In this document: positions 31,711 to 44,097 of the stretch, in pieces
How the letters are laid out: each line of letters starts with the position of its first letter
How positions within the stretch are numbered: position 1 is the stretch's first letter
Origin: Ascaphus truei
Taxonomy: Eukaryota > Chordata > Amphibia > Anura > Ascaphidae
NCBI GenBank assembly: GCA_036426205.1
Contig: WSYH01002463.1
Coordinates: 1-64,000, forward strand
DNA length: 64,000 bases
Reading direction: 5' to 3'
Position numbers and translations under genes: made by a program
The notes under the pieces: model-generated
What the model was told of the DNA's origin: nothing
The model's database searches: none
The model's input: the letters and a program-made list of their open reading frames with translations, nothing else

Positions 31711-33253
31711 AGGACACGTGATCAAAGTATAAGGAATGTAACAAAAATTGCAAAAGGGCAATCAAATGGCAAAATGGATATAATGAAAAAAGGATGCAAT
31801 TGAAAGTAAGGTCAAAACCTAAAAAAACTCTTTACGACCGTAATAAAAAAAATGGAGAAAAGAAAATATAGGAACCTTTCAGTGGAGATGGGTAGAGCAG
31901 ATCAATATTGGATGATAAGGAAAAGTGAGGTATAAAACAAATTCGTGCCTCTGTGTTACCAGGGGAAGAAATCAAGTTCAATAGTAGTTCCAACGGAGGA
32001 AACCACAAACCTCCATTATTAATGAACAATTGGTAACTGAGGAAGAAGTTCATAAGCGACTTGAAAAATTAAGTAAATAAGCACCTGGCATCGATGGCAT
32101 ACATCCAAGAGTTCTTCAGGAGTTAAGACTCAGTAATGCAAACATTATATTATAGTTCAAGGACTCCATTTCACAGCCTCAGACCACAAGATTTGCGTAA
32201 GCAAGATGTGGTGCCATCTTAATTAAAAGGGAGCTGAGATCACAACCGGAAATGACGACTGTAAGCCAGACTTCAAGATAGGGCGGGAAACTAATTGAGG
32301 TTTAATACGGGATAATATTCAGGAATACCTAATGGAAAACAAAATTATTAGTAATAGTCAGATGGATTTATGAAGGATAGATATTTTGGCCACAATAACC
32401 TTATTTGTTTTTTGAGGAGGTAAGTAGGAATTTAGACCAGGGTAATGAAGTTGATGTAGTCTATTTTTTGCAAAAGGCTTTGATACGTTTCAACACAAGA
32501 GGTGGTGTACAAAATAAAAAGAAAGGTGATGACTCATATAATCATATATGCACCTGGATTGCAAAACTGGTTTTTAAGAACAGACAACAGAGGGTTGTTC
32601 ATAAATTGGTCATAAATGAAATTTTAAGGTTGGGCTAAAGTCGTGAGTGGAGTAACCTCAGGGCTCGGATACTGGACCCCAGCTTTGTTAACTTGTTTAT
32701 TAATGACCTTGAGGGTTGGGTCGAGAGCAAAGTCTCCATCTTTGCTGAGATACTAAACTTGGTAAGGTAATAGAATAAGAGCAGGATGTTAATTTCTCTT
32801 CAGAAGGACTGGGCGGAGATGGGAAACGGGGCGGTAAATGGACAGATGAGGTTTAATACAGATAAATGTAAGGTTAGGCATTTGGGCTACCAAGAATAAA
32901 GGAGAACTTACAAATTAAATTGAGATATATTGGGGAAAGCCTTGAGGAGAAGGATTTAGGAGTTGCTTGTAGACAGCAGGCCTTAGCAATAGTGCCCAAT
33001 GTCATTGAGTAGCTGCAAAAGGCAAACAAGATCTTACTGTGCATAAAATGGCAATGGTGGAAGGGAAGTAAACATAATTATGCCCCTTACAAAGCATTAG
33101 TAAGACCACACCTTGGAATATGGAGTACAATTTGGGCCCCTATCCTAAGAAAGACATTATGGGAACTAGGGAGAGGCAGAGAAGGCCACCAAATAATAAA
33201 GGGGATGGACATTCTAATACATGGGCGACACGTTTTATTATGTATTGGGCTAG
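31711..33253 (+). pseudogene. Second, indel-rich copy of CR1 RT and 5' MITE end
   Basis: Matches about 26655-28199 in order but with scattered single-base gains and losses (for example GGAACCTTTCAGTGGAG for GGACCCTTTCAGTGTGAG). It keeps the same damage as the first copy, including the RT region near the motif-A frameshift. The indel-dominated difference, with few substitutions, looks like uncorrected long-read error rather than evolutionary divergence. Confidence 0.75.
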
Positions 33254-34293
33254 TGTCACGGTTGTGCTCGCCAACAACCAGGGTCGGAACCGCGAGGATG
33301 AGTGGGGTTGTAAAAGCACCGATAGACCGCGCGGCTGATCCGGATTGCGAAGTTCGTAAGTCATACGTAGCAGGATCGGATGGAGAGAGACAGCATCGTC
33401 GGTTTGACAGCCAGGGTCAGGACAGGAGACGTCAGAATAAACATGTTCAAAGTTAGGAGCCCTTCGGCAACAGGGAGTCAGGGAAAGCCCCCGGCTTTCA
33501 GTTAGGAGCTGCAGGGAGGGGGGGGGGTGGCTTGCGCGTTGCGGCGGACCAGGCCCATGGTACTGGTCTCAGGAGTGGAGACAGACCAGATTTACACACA
33601 CGCTAGCTGCACGGTTAAACCCGTGCTACAGCGCAAGAGTCCTGAGCGGGGATAGGGAATCTACTGTAGCAGCGCAGGAACCAGGACAGGCCTCTAAGAT
33701 AGGGAAAAGGAGTAGGCCAGGAACCAGGGAACGCTGTAGATACACAGGGAAACCTACGCTTCAGTACAGGATCCAGGAGACTAAGGACGACAGGGGCGAA
33801 AACCTCCGTTCAGTGCAGGAATCCGGGGCTGAAGGACCGCAGGGACGAAACCTACTGATTCAGCAAGAGCATGAAACGGAAGCTGAAGCGACGCAGGACG
33901 GAACCTCCGCTCAGCACAGAAGAACAAGCGGGAGCTTGAGGAAAGACTGAAGGAGCCAGGACGGAACTCCGATTCAGCCACAGGAAACAAGCAGGAGCTG
34001 GTGGCAGAACAGGTAGGAATCCGGTAAGGGACTATGCTCGGCAGGGGCATGTGGGAAGCAGACTTAAAGGCCAGCGGGCCAATCCCAGACAGGGTGTGAA
34101 GGTACGGCTCCAATGGTGAATGCAAGTCTAGGTTGAGTACTAGGCTGCACCAGCTGACAGTAAATACCAGAGTGGAGTGTTGTATAGCTTTGGTGGAGGA
34201 ATCCAGGCTGCAAGCAAACTCAGGAGAGCTCTTCCAGAACTGCACCCGGTCTGCAAGGTAAGGCAACAGAAACCGCCGGAGCGGATTCCTACA
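33254..34293 (+). mobile_element. 5' LTR of complete element
   Basis: Starts TGTCACGGTTGTGCTCGCC after GGGCTAG and ends GGATTCCTACA. It is an indel-rich equivalent of the solo LTR 28200-29232 at the same position within the MITE. Confidence 0.75.
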
Positions 34294-37200
34294 GTACACC
34301 CCACCCCCCCCCCCCTTCACGGCCGAGACTCCGGCGAACATGAGCACTATAGAGTTGGAGGACGGGATTGTTGCCTGAACCGTCTGGATTGGGGTTAGAG
34401 TCAGTGGTCAGAGACTCGTGGGTTAGTCCTTTAGTTACCCACCACCCCCGGTGAGAACTGCGGGCCAGACAGGACATTCCATGGGTCTGGGGGACATTTA
34501 GTTGTTCCTAAAATTCTTTTAGGTGGAAAGGGCATCCGTAAAAGAGCAGTTCTTTGGTGGTACAGTTCTATGATTGAGATGATGGAAGAAAGAAAGAAAA
34601 ACATCTGGTCATGGTAGCTGCAAAAGGTATTGGAAATCAGGGCTGTGAAGAAACCAGAGAAGTTCCGAGCAAGAAGAAACGGCAGAGAACCCCCCAATGA
34701 CAAGCCCAGTCTGTAATAAAGGAACGGAATCTAGGATCAGCGGCCCTGATAGTTGATCGAATACCACCAGGAGGTAAGTTTTTGTAACAGAAAAAATTCT
34801 TGGCATGACCACTGCATGTTGGAATTGCGAGGAACCTGTTTACCTGCAAGGCTCCAGGTAATGGTTAGTAAGGGTAAGGCTGGTTGGGAACGAACATCTC
34901 CCGGTATTGGTATGGAAGTTGACAAGGCAACGCAGTAAACAGGGATAGGGGACCGAAATCTGGGAACGTACAGAAGTATTTCCAACTGAGAGCGAAAAAA
35001 CAGTGGGCACCGAAAATTACCGAGGACACAAACATGGTTTTAGCAGAGCAGAGAAGAGCAAAAAACAGTTAGAAGCTCTCAATACTGGGACAATCTTCAT
35101 TGGAAGATAGTATTGAAGGAATCAAGGAATAGAACTGGGAATTTAATATCAGTAGCTTGAGGAAAAAGGCAGAGCAGGGTAGTTGGTGGAGAGGGAGACT
35201 AACATCAGAAGCTGAAGTCTGTAACTCAGTGACAGGACCTGAGAATCAACAAGCAGCAAGTTAGAACTATGAAAACTCTTAAGACAGGCACGCTTAGGAG
35301 TAACAAGGAGTCTTTCGAAACTGCAATGGCCCTAACCACAGGGGTACCTAACCTGCAAAAACATGAATACGGTGGTTTTCTAGTGCAAAATCTCTGATCA
35401 CAGGACTCTAAACCGATAGTGAGGGTGTCGGTTGATTAGAGAAAAAATCAGACTGTATTGATAAGTGACTTGAAAACAATTACTGAGGTTCTAGATTTGT
35501 GGACATGGAGGAAAAAAAAAAAATTACCCTTTAAAGACAGGAGTTTAAATTTCTTCCCAGAGTAACCCCAGTTTGCTGGGATATTTAGACACAGTACTGA
35601 GGGGGACTGGGTTTAAGCAAAGGCAGCGAAAGACTAAATAGTCAGATTTTCAACCCAAGACTTGTAATATATGCATGGTGACTCAGACAGATACAGGGAG
35701 GTGACCACAGGATTGCTGATCCCTGGAAGAATTAGCATCGGAAGAGAACTCAGGGGGACACCCCAGTCAGGCTACTCATTGTAGGAAGAGCTTCAGAATC
35801 AGAGGAGAATCATTACTCTCAGGAGCTCAAAAACTAGTAAGACACAATTCAGCGAAGAAAAGGGAAAACAGTGTGCAGGCATTTTTACTAATCTATATGA
35901 AAAAGCAGTCACTTTTGGGCAGACCAAGAAAACGTTGCGTCAGCAAACACTTCCTGGGAACACAATATGAACCCCAGGAGGACCATACATACTTTACTGT
36001 ATGACTTAACCCTTAAGCTTAAAGAGGAGGAGAACCTTAGACAGTACAACGAATTAATCATAACTGTACTGGTTCTGAAGTAGGTATGGAAGGAATGTCT
36101 GGAAAACCAGAAATTACTTGCAGAATCCATAAGGGGGAACTAGCGTGAGAGGGATCACCGACTATGGGGGCGACAGGCTGGTTCAGTGAACTACCGGGGA
36201 GAAGGAACTCTGCGACAAAGCTGTAGGCAAAAACCTGACATCCTGCTTACATTATCAGGAACCAGAAACTTTAAGCCGAAGTGCTCGGAGCAAAAACTGG
36301 GAAACTTGAGCTGAAGCAGGGGGATATAGCAAAGAATGATATCTAAGGGACTCTCGTTACGGGTTATGGGAATCCCTCAAGTGCAACCTCTGTCTGACTT
36401 GTGGGAACTCATTCTCTGAGGCAAAAACGAAGGCATTAATTGGCGGCAGCAAGAATTTTACAGGGTTAATGCAGACAATGCCATGGAGGTAAAACATAGG
36501 TAATCTTCTCTCTGATTAGGAGAGACCGGAAGTCTCTACTCTGGAGGCTAGGGGCGTGACCATGGCTGACAGAGAACGGGATTTACCAAAGGAAACTCAG
36601 AGAGCTGCCCCAAGGGTTAAACAGAAAGCCCCTGGAAACAGGAATCTAGGGATTCTTTCTTGAAGGGGAAGCGCAACAGGGACTGACTAGAAGAATAAAG
36701 CTTGGGAAACCCCTCAAGACGGAGTGAAAGATTCGGAGTTAGAAATAGGGGAAACTAAGGGACTTATTCTCTGATTAGTAGAACCTTAGTGTGATTAGTG
36801 AAACATAGTAGTTCCCAGGGGACCTACAGGACGATCGGCAGGAGGTTAAAGCTGGGAAATACCTCTCAAGACTAGAGAAAGGGCTTTGACGCTAGAAATA
36901 GGAGAACTAGGAACGTATCTCTGTGTACAGAACCTTAGTGTTGGGTAGAGAAAACATATGTATCCTCCAGTGGGGACTCAACAGGATGATCGGCAGGGCT
37001 CTTACGTAGACATATCATGGTGTACAGGGAACGGCCATACAATGGGCAAGGATCGTGGTTAGACCAGGGGTACAGCAGCCGGCAGCAAAGCGGCGGGGGG
37101 AGGATCCTGTTCTTTATGCAAATGTCCAATTGTCATGGAAAGGTATGGAGTGTTTTTGGGGCATGAGCCAACATGAGGAGAGGGTCCTCTTGTGCTATTA

Positions 37201-37562
37201 AATGTTAGAGGACACAGGCCGGGAAGGAGAGTTCTTTTGGGCGTCGTCCAGTTCCAAAGGGTACACATTCTCCACAGGTTAAAGGGTGTAACAGGGGAAA
37301 GCAAATACAAGCGGCCAGCGATGTGTTTAAGTCCAGGGGGGTAAACTTCATCATGAGATCATTACGGGCCATTTTTTGGAAAAGGGAGTTATTAAACATA
37401 CAAACACCAATGCAGAATCTTCAATCAGGGGTATTATCCACAAGAAACTTGGTATTCAGACTGGGACTGGTTGTTTGTACAGGCCGGGACAGCTTTAGAC
37501 AGGACAACATTACCAACCCCACCACAGGGCGGTACACGGTTTGTGGGGCCGAGGCATTGACT
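34294..37562 (+). mobile_element. Internal region of the two-LTR element
   Basis: About 3.27 kb between the direct LTRs, absent from the first CR1 copy. It starts with a C-run (34305-34317). The rest is A/G-rich with repeated phrases such as GAACCTTAGTGT (36783, 36923) and AACTAAGGGACTTATTCTCT. No gag, protease, RT or integrase motif could be read in any frame. Either the element is non-autonomous, or the indel error seen in the flanks hides its frames. Confidence 0.55.
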
Positions 37563-38628
37563 TGTCAGGTTTGTGCTCGCCACAAACCAGGGTCGGACGC
37601 GAGCTGAGGGGGGTGTAAAAGCACAGACCCTTAGGGATCCGGCAGGCTTGATCCGGATGCGAAAAAATTGTAGTCATACTAGGTCAGGATTGGATGAGAA
37701 GACAGATCGGTCGTTTATAAAGCCGGGTCAGGATAGGAGACGTCAGAATAAAACATTGCCAAGTAGGAGTTCGGCAACAGGGAGTCAGGAAGCCCGCCGT
37801 TCGCTTAGGAGCAGCGGGTGGGGGTGGCCTTGCGCGGCGGCGACCATGGCCGGATGTACTGGTCTTCAGGAGGTGGAAGACAGACCAGATACACACCGCC
37901 TAGCTTGCACGGTTAAACCAGTGCTACAGCGCAGGAGGGTCCTGAGGGGCGGGCTAGAAATGAATCTTGTAGCAGCGCAGGAAACCAGGGACACGGCTCT
38001 ATGATTAGGGAAAGTAGTAGGCCCAGGAACCAGGAAGCTGTAGATACAAGGGGAAACCTGCCGCTTCTACAGGAATCCAGGAGACTGAGGACGCAGGGGC
38101 GAAACCTCGTCAGTGAGGGATACAGGAGGCGGAAGGACGCAGGATGATGAACACCTGATTCAGGCACAGGAGAACAAGACGAAGAGCGGAAGGGAAGACG
38201 CAGGACGGAAACCTCCGCTTCAGACAGAAGAACAAGCGGGGGAGCTGGAAGGAAGATGAACAAGGATGCACGGGCGGAAATCACGCTTCAGCACAGGAGA
38301 ACAAGCAGGAGCTTGTGGCAGAAAACAGGTCAGGGTAGTGACATCCGGTAAGGTATGTCGGCCAGGGCTAGCATTGTGGAAAGCCAGTACTTTAAGCCAG
38401 CGGGCCAATCCCAAGCTGGGGCTGTGAAGGTACTGCCTCCCATTGAGTGAATGACAAGTTCGCAGGTTGCGTGATAGGACTGCACGCGCCAGTGAGTATA
38501 CCAGAGGGGAGTGGTTTATAGCTTTGGTGAGTGAATCAAGGCTGCAGCAACATCAGGAGAGCGTTCCAGAACTGCTACCGGTCTGCCAAGGTAAGGGCAA
38601 CCAGTAAAACGCGGAGCGGATTCCTTCA
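37563..38628 (+). mobile_element. 3' LTR of complete element
   Basis: Begins TGTCAGGTTTGTGCTCGCC, ends GGATTCCTTCA, then GATAG (degraded GCTAG), then the MITE body. Indel-rich match to 28200-29232 and 33254-34293. Confidence 0.75.
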
Positions 38629-39526
38629 GATAGTTCGCAGCCGGGAGATTTCCCGGCTTGCTAGCACAAATCCCCGGGTGCCGCGCGTCACCGATGCGCG
38701 GTCCCGCTAATTGGGTGCCTGCGCCCCATGCGCGCGTGCCAGGGCTCCCGAGGGAATGCCCTGGTGTCCCGCGATGTGGGGGACGGCGGGGGGGGGGGTT
38801 AAGGGGGATCGGCGGACCCGGAGAGAGTGGAGGGGGAAACCCCGATCGGAGGACTGCTCCTCAGAGGCTTCGGCGCTCGCATGGGACACCCGCGGCGCGA
38901 GACCGTTGGTACGTCGCGGCGAGACCGGGCAAATGTAGAATAAACTCGGCCGCGACAGTAGGGGAGGCTAGCTAAATTACATTATTTACATTACAAAAGA
39001 GGCGTCTAAAGAGAGGAACTTGCGGCCGCGGGTTATTCGAGCATTGCCCGTTCTCAGCCGCAGCAGTAGCCTGGCGCGCCCGGAGGGGGTGACGGGCGTG
39101 CGGCCGTAAGCAGCGGAAGAGCGCCCTCCGATCGGGGCGCTCTCCTCCCGCTGCCGGGTCGCCGGGTACCCGGAAACCCCTCGCCGCGTTCCCCCAAATG
39201 CGGGACACCAGGGCTCCCTGGGGACCCTGGACGCGCGTGCAGGGGGCGCAGGGCCACGATGACGCGTGCACGCGCGTCGGTGATCGCGGGACACGCCGAG
39301 GGGCGGCACTAGCAAGCCGGGAAATCTCCCGGCTTGCGGATCTGGCCGATGAGCAATAAGTGTGTCGGTAGTGTATGATAACTCTATACAAATATATTCA
39401 GGGACAAACACGGAGCTTTCAAAAGAATATTCATCCCACGGCAGTACAAAGGACTCGGGGCCATCCATTAAGGTTGGAGGAAAGTAAATTTCACCAGCAA
39501 CAAGGAAAGGGTTCTTTACAGTAAGA
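38629..39526 (+). mobile_element. Second copies of the two MITEs and CR1 ORF2 end
   Basis: Repeats 29233-30147 in order: rest of the first MITE (ends near 38957), a short CR1 bridge, the inverted second MITE (about 39022-39377), then CR1 C-terminal sequence to TTCTTTACAGTAAG. Indel-rich. Confidence 0.75.
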
Positions 39527-40839
39527 AGGAGTGCTGATCAGTGGGAAGCGCAAACATGTGGAAACAAAAAAATAAAACTGATGGTGCAATATTGTTACTA
39601 TAACAGGTAGTGGTCTTCTCACGGTCTAAGGATATTTATACTCCAAATGTAAGGGTGAATCAGTGTTCGTAATGGTAATTAAGGGTGTCTCTTCAGTTAG
39701 AGGGATTAACTTAACAATGGTGTGTAGATGAGTCCCTTAAATGGTTAAACACAGAGAACCAAACATAGTGGGATCTGGAAAAATGTATTACAATGGTGGT
39801 ATATTACAATACACTCAATGAGTAGTGATGTTTTTAGGCGTTTGATACACAATCGATCTCGCCTCGGTTTCTTTTAGCTTTCAGCTTCCCTCATTCAGGT
39901 GGTCTCACGGCTGCGTTCCAGCAGATGCGGATGTGACGTCAGGCTGGGGGGTTCGGTGGCGAAGTAGTAGCTTTGGATCACCTTCACTCTACGCGTTTCA
40001 CCTTTCTCGGTTTCTTCAGGAATGCATCACATTACAGGGTTAACAACGTGTGCAGGTACACCAGGAGAGGAGGCCACTGCTCCCAGGAGCTTACAATCTT
40101 ATACCAGGAAGGCCTCCTCTCCTGATGTACCTACACACGTTGTAACCCTTGAAGTGATGCAATCCTGAAGAAAGAAACGAGAAGGTAAAAGGTAGAGAGT
40201 GAAGGTGATCCAAAGTACTTCGCCCAACCGAACCCCCCGCATAGCTGATGTCACATCCGGATCTGCTGGAACGCAGCACGTGAGACGCACGCTGAATAGA
40301 GGGGAAGCTGAAAGCTAAAAGAAACGGAGGCGAGATCGATTGGTGATCTAAATGCCTAAAAACATCAGACATCATGTGAGTGTATTGTAATATACACTAC
40401 CATGTAATACAATTTTATCCAGATTGCACTATGTTGGTTCTCTGTGTTTAACCATTTAAGGGACTCATCTACACACCATTGTTGAAGTTAATCCCTCCTA
40501 ATGAAGAGGCACAACTTAAAGATACCTACGAAGACTGATTCACCTCACATTTGTGAGTATAATATCCTTAGACCTTGAGAAGACCACTTACCTTTATATA
40601 ACAATATTGCACCATCAGTTATATTTTTTGTTTCCACATGTTTGCGGCTTCCCACTGATCATCACTCCTTCATACTCACCTGGGATTGAGAGAGAGCAAT
40701 CCTGCACTGGGTCACAGCAGCATCCAAAGAATTCGTTGTATCACCACATTTATATAATAATTGGTTTTGAATGTATACAGTGTTAACACGTGTTTTATTT
40801 AGAATTAGAGCGCCACTATTGATATAATATATTTTGCAC
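39527..40839 (+). mobile_element. Second copy of the 1.3-kb foldback
   Basis: Matches 30147-31478 including both arms and the tail. The right TSD here reads TTCTTTACAGTAAG, confirming the 14-bp target duplication. Confidence 0.8.
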
Positions 40840-40849
40840 TTCTTTACAG

Positions 40850-41194
40850 TAAGGGCAGTTAAAATGTGAATTCATTACGGAGAGACCTGTTGGATGGCGA
40901 TACAATAGATTTGTTCAAAAAAAGGTGGACATCTTTTTAGTTGGGAAAGGTATACAGGGATATATCAAATAAGTATACATGGAAGGATGTGGATCCAGGG
41001 ATTAATCCGATTGCCAATTCTTGGAGTCAGGAAGGAATTAATTTTTCCCCTTAATGGGGTTTTTTGTTTGCCTTCCTCTGGATCAATAAGTATAGATATA
41101 GGATAAAGTATCTGTTGTCTAAATTTAGCTTAGGTTGGACTTGATGGACGGAAGTCTTTTTTCAACCTCATCTACTATGTAACTATGTAACTAT
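40850..41194 (+). mobile_element. CR1 3' UTR and terminal repeat tail
   Basis: Continues past the point where the first copy stops (TTTGCCTTCCTCTGGATCAA, GGTTGGACTTGATGGAC, TTTCAACCTCATCTACTATG) and ends in ACTATGTAACTATGTAACTA. This short-repeat 3' tail is characteristic of CR1-type LINEs. The TSD TAACTC follows. Confidence 0.85.
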
Positions 41195-41200
41195 TAACTC

Positions 41201-42749
41201 CTTCTCGCTTCCTCTCTGCAAGATCTACGGTGGCATACATCATCGCTCTACTTACCGGAGATGCCCTGGCATGGGCTTCCCCCATCTGGGAACGGAGACT
41301 GGAGCTGACACAGAACCTTGACCACTTCACTATGGAATTCAGACGTGTCTTCGACACTCCGGGCCATAAGGTGACTGCTGCATCTTCTCTATTTCATCTT
41401 TCTCAGGGTTCTCGTCCGGTCGCTTGCTACACCCTGGAGTTTCCTACCATTGCAGCTGAAACAGGCTGGAACAATGAGGCCCTGTCGACAGATATCCGGC
41501 TTTACATTTTTCTCCTACAGATCCGCCGCCTCCTGATGATCCGGAACCCATGCAGCTGGGAAGCCACCGGCTATCCTTCTCGGCGAGGCAGCGCAGACCT
41601 ACCAATGGACTATGTCCTTCCACCAAGTCCTTCTCTGCCCGCTCAAACCGGAATACGCCAGTGCTCAATGAGGTATCGGGAATCTCATTGGGCACTATCT
41701 CTCCTTCCCCTACTTCTCCAAAGGTCCATCCTACTCGGATCATGCTCCCTATTTTCCACAAAGGGGCCTATTTCCAGGTTATGACCTCTGCCTTTATTGA
41801 TTCCGGTTCTGGGGGCAACTTTATTGACCATAGTTTCGCACGTAAGATATCTATTCATCTCATTCGTAAAGCTGTGCCCGTCGGATTAGAGGCCATCGAT
41901 GGACGCCCGCTTCAACCGGCCTTCATTTCCTTAGAGACCACTAAAATTATCCTCCTAACGACGGATGGCCATCAGGAGGAGATTTCCCTGGATGTCATAC
42001 ATACACCATCCGCTAAGGTAATTCTAGGACTGCCATGGTTACAACAACATAATCCGCAACTTGACCGGACTGATAAACAAACCATACAGTGGAGTCCCTG
42101 TTGCGCTAAGACCTGTGTAACCTCTACTCAACAAATTTGCGATCTAATTATTTCCAAGGAGGATAAGAGTGTCCTACCCGAGGTTTATGCAGAATTCAAG
42201 AATGTGTTCGACAAGGTACGATTCGACGTTCTTCCACCTCATCGCCCTTTCGACTGTCCTATTGATATCTTGCCTGGTTCTGTCTTATCCAGAGGTAAAT
42301 ATTACCCCTTGTCACTTCCTGAAACTAAAGCCATGTCGGAATATATCCAAGAAAATTTAAAGAAAGGTTTCTTTCGTAATTCCTGGTCCCCAGCCGGAGA
42401 CGGTTTCTTCTTCATTAAGAAGAAAGACGGTTCTCTTCGCCCTTGTATAGACTATAGAGGGCTAAATAAAATCACCTTAAAGAATCGCTACCCGCTCCCC
42501 CTTATCTCCGAACTTTTTGATCGCCTCCAAGGAGCCACTATCTTTTCTAAGCTAGATCTTCGTGGTGCATATAATCTGGTACGGATAAGGTAGGGCGACG
42601 AGTGGAAGACAGCCATCAATACCCGAGATGGTCATTATGAGTATTTAGTCATGCCCTTTGGTCTATGTAATGCCCCGGCCGTTTTTCAAGAATTTGTAAA
42701 TGAGATATTCCAGGATCTCCTGAACCTCTTTGTCATCGTTTACCTTGAT
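41201..42749 (+). pseudogene. Ty3/Gypsy gag second half, protease and RT
   Basis: Resumes gag in frame ([50 protein letters not shown]). A frame change near 41500 leads to the pol frame 41550-42593: aspartic protease ([21 protein letters not shown]), a linker, then RT with FNCPID-like [46 protein letters not shown] and [19 protein letters not shown] at 42591-42593 probably replaces GAG. Reading continues ([34 protein letters not shown]) to VIVYLD, where it is cut within the catalytic YLDD motif by the next insertion. RNase H, integrase and the 3' LTR are not in the window. Closest in style to Sushi/chromovirus-like Gypsy elements. Confidence 0.85.
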
Positions 42750-43985
42750 GGGAAGGGTATTATATCTCTGGCACTCAACAAGGACAGGTGAAATTGAAAT
42801 AAATTTATACAACCAGATAGTGGTGCTGGCAGATCCAATGATGATCTCCACGTGGAGTAGTCAAACATGAAATATAAAAAAATGAGAATACATAGTGTGA
42901 TACTATAAAACACTCAATACACATACAGACTAACCAAGACTAACAACTGTTGCTTAAACAGACAGGTGACTGGTAAAAAAAAACACATTTAATTAGACAT
43001 ACAGTATAATTAAAGAATAGAATGATCACAATAAATGAAAACGTGATATAAGGTTCAAGCAAACAAACAAACGAATGGAAACCCACTATAAGCGCTAACC
43101 TACACTTAAAAAAATGTGTAAAATTATGTGAATAATAATAATAAATATCAACCATAAAGTGAAAAGTAATAGAAAAGCAGCCTAGGGGAACAACAAATAA
43201 CAGATCATTCCAAATCTGATAAAACAATATACAAACACAAAATAAGTGTCCCTGGTGGTAATGTGATCAGTCCAAGATACCGTTATCCAAAAAAGACAGT
43301 CTGTAACACAGGGCTTCTTCTGGATGGGTTGATGGACTGGTTGATAAAAGTTCCAGATGGGAAGGGTGTCCTTAATGTGAAGTTCTCACTGATTCTGAAA
43401 TAACAGAAACAAAGGCCACACCAATTGTGCAGTACGTAACAGCAACAAGTCCCTGTCTAGAACTACAGAGCCCTACTTACAGAATAAAAACTTGTCAATC
43501 CAGGGGAGAGGATCTGTACACACTTCTCGTCTACACACGACTTCCCACGGACCCCACGTGGTCTGGCGTGTGGAACCTTCCCTCAATTGGCGATGGTGCT
43601 CGTGGATGTTATCGATGCAGCACCCCCATGGGTAAGAAAATAGGGAATAGGACACAGTAGTGTAATACGTAACAGACTTTAATAAAAAAAATAAAACACA
43701 AATAGCCTACACTTACAATTTATGGGGGTGAGTGGTTACTGTTATGTACTGCGCAATTGGTGTGCCCTTTGTTTCTGTTATTTCAGAATCAGTGAGGACT
43801 TCACATTAAGGACACCCTTCCCATCTGGAACTTTTATCAACTAGTCCATCAACCCATCCAGAAGAAGCCCTTCATCACAGACTGTCTTTGTTGGATCACG
43901 GTATCTTGGACTGATCACATTAGCGCCGGGGACACTTATTTTGTGATATAAGGTCCCACTTAATGATCCTGCTGGGGCTGAAGTG
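42750..43985. mobile_element. Foldback-type insertion in Gypsy RT
   Basis: Gypsy sequence stops after the first Asp of YLDD at 42749. The insert contains inverted arms 43231-43443 and 43741-43945 (CCAGATGGGAAGGGTGTCCT against AGGACACCCTTCCCATCTGG) around a ~300-bp loop, plus ~480 bp of AT-rich left flank. No ORF. The right boundary and the missing half of the Gypsy element were not found, so a deletion may accompany it. Confidence 0.6.
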
Positions 43986-43989
43986 CCCG

Positions 43990-44097
43990 TTTACCGGAAT
44001 AAAGATTTATTTATTTATTTATAAAATATTTTACCAGGAAGTAATACATTGAGAGTTACCTCTCGTTTTCAAGTATGTCCTGGGCACAGAGTAAAAC
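43990..44097 (-). mobile_element. Retroposon 3' fragment
   Basis: On the minus strand: CCCAGGACATACTTGAAAAC, GAGAGGTAACTCTCAATG, TTACTTCCTGGTAAAATATT, then an (AAATA)n tail. The same family as 3590-3656. Confidence 0.75.

Larger units (their letters stand above)
23747..41194 (+). mobile_element. CR1 LINE with nested insertions and a duplicated section
   Basis: Flanked by TAACTC at 23741-23746 and 41195-41200. Order: ORF1 esterase remnant, APE endonuclease, foldback insertion (25026-26426), RT (26442-28135), MITE with solo LTR (28167-29566), MITE (29631-29990), foldback (30147-31478), 3' UTR. From about 31711 the section from RT onward is repeated in an indel-rich form to 41080, and only this second copy reaches the true 3' end (ACTATGTAACTATGTAACTA). 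Confidence 0.8.

Noticed and set aside
31711..41080. Treating the second CR1 section as an independent older insertion
   Set aside because: It shares every nested insertion, junction and TSD with the first, so it is a copy of the same locus; differences are mostly 1-nt indels.
42940..43940. Hammerhead-like motif in the 43-kb foldback
   Set aside because: CCAGAAGAAGCCC is present, but there is no GAAAC after a pairing hairpin on either strand.
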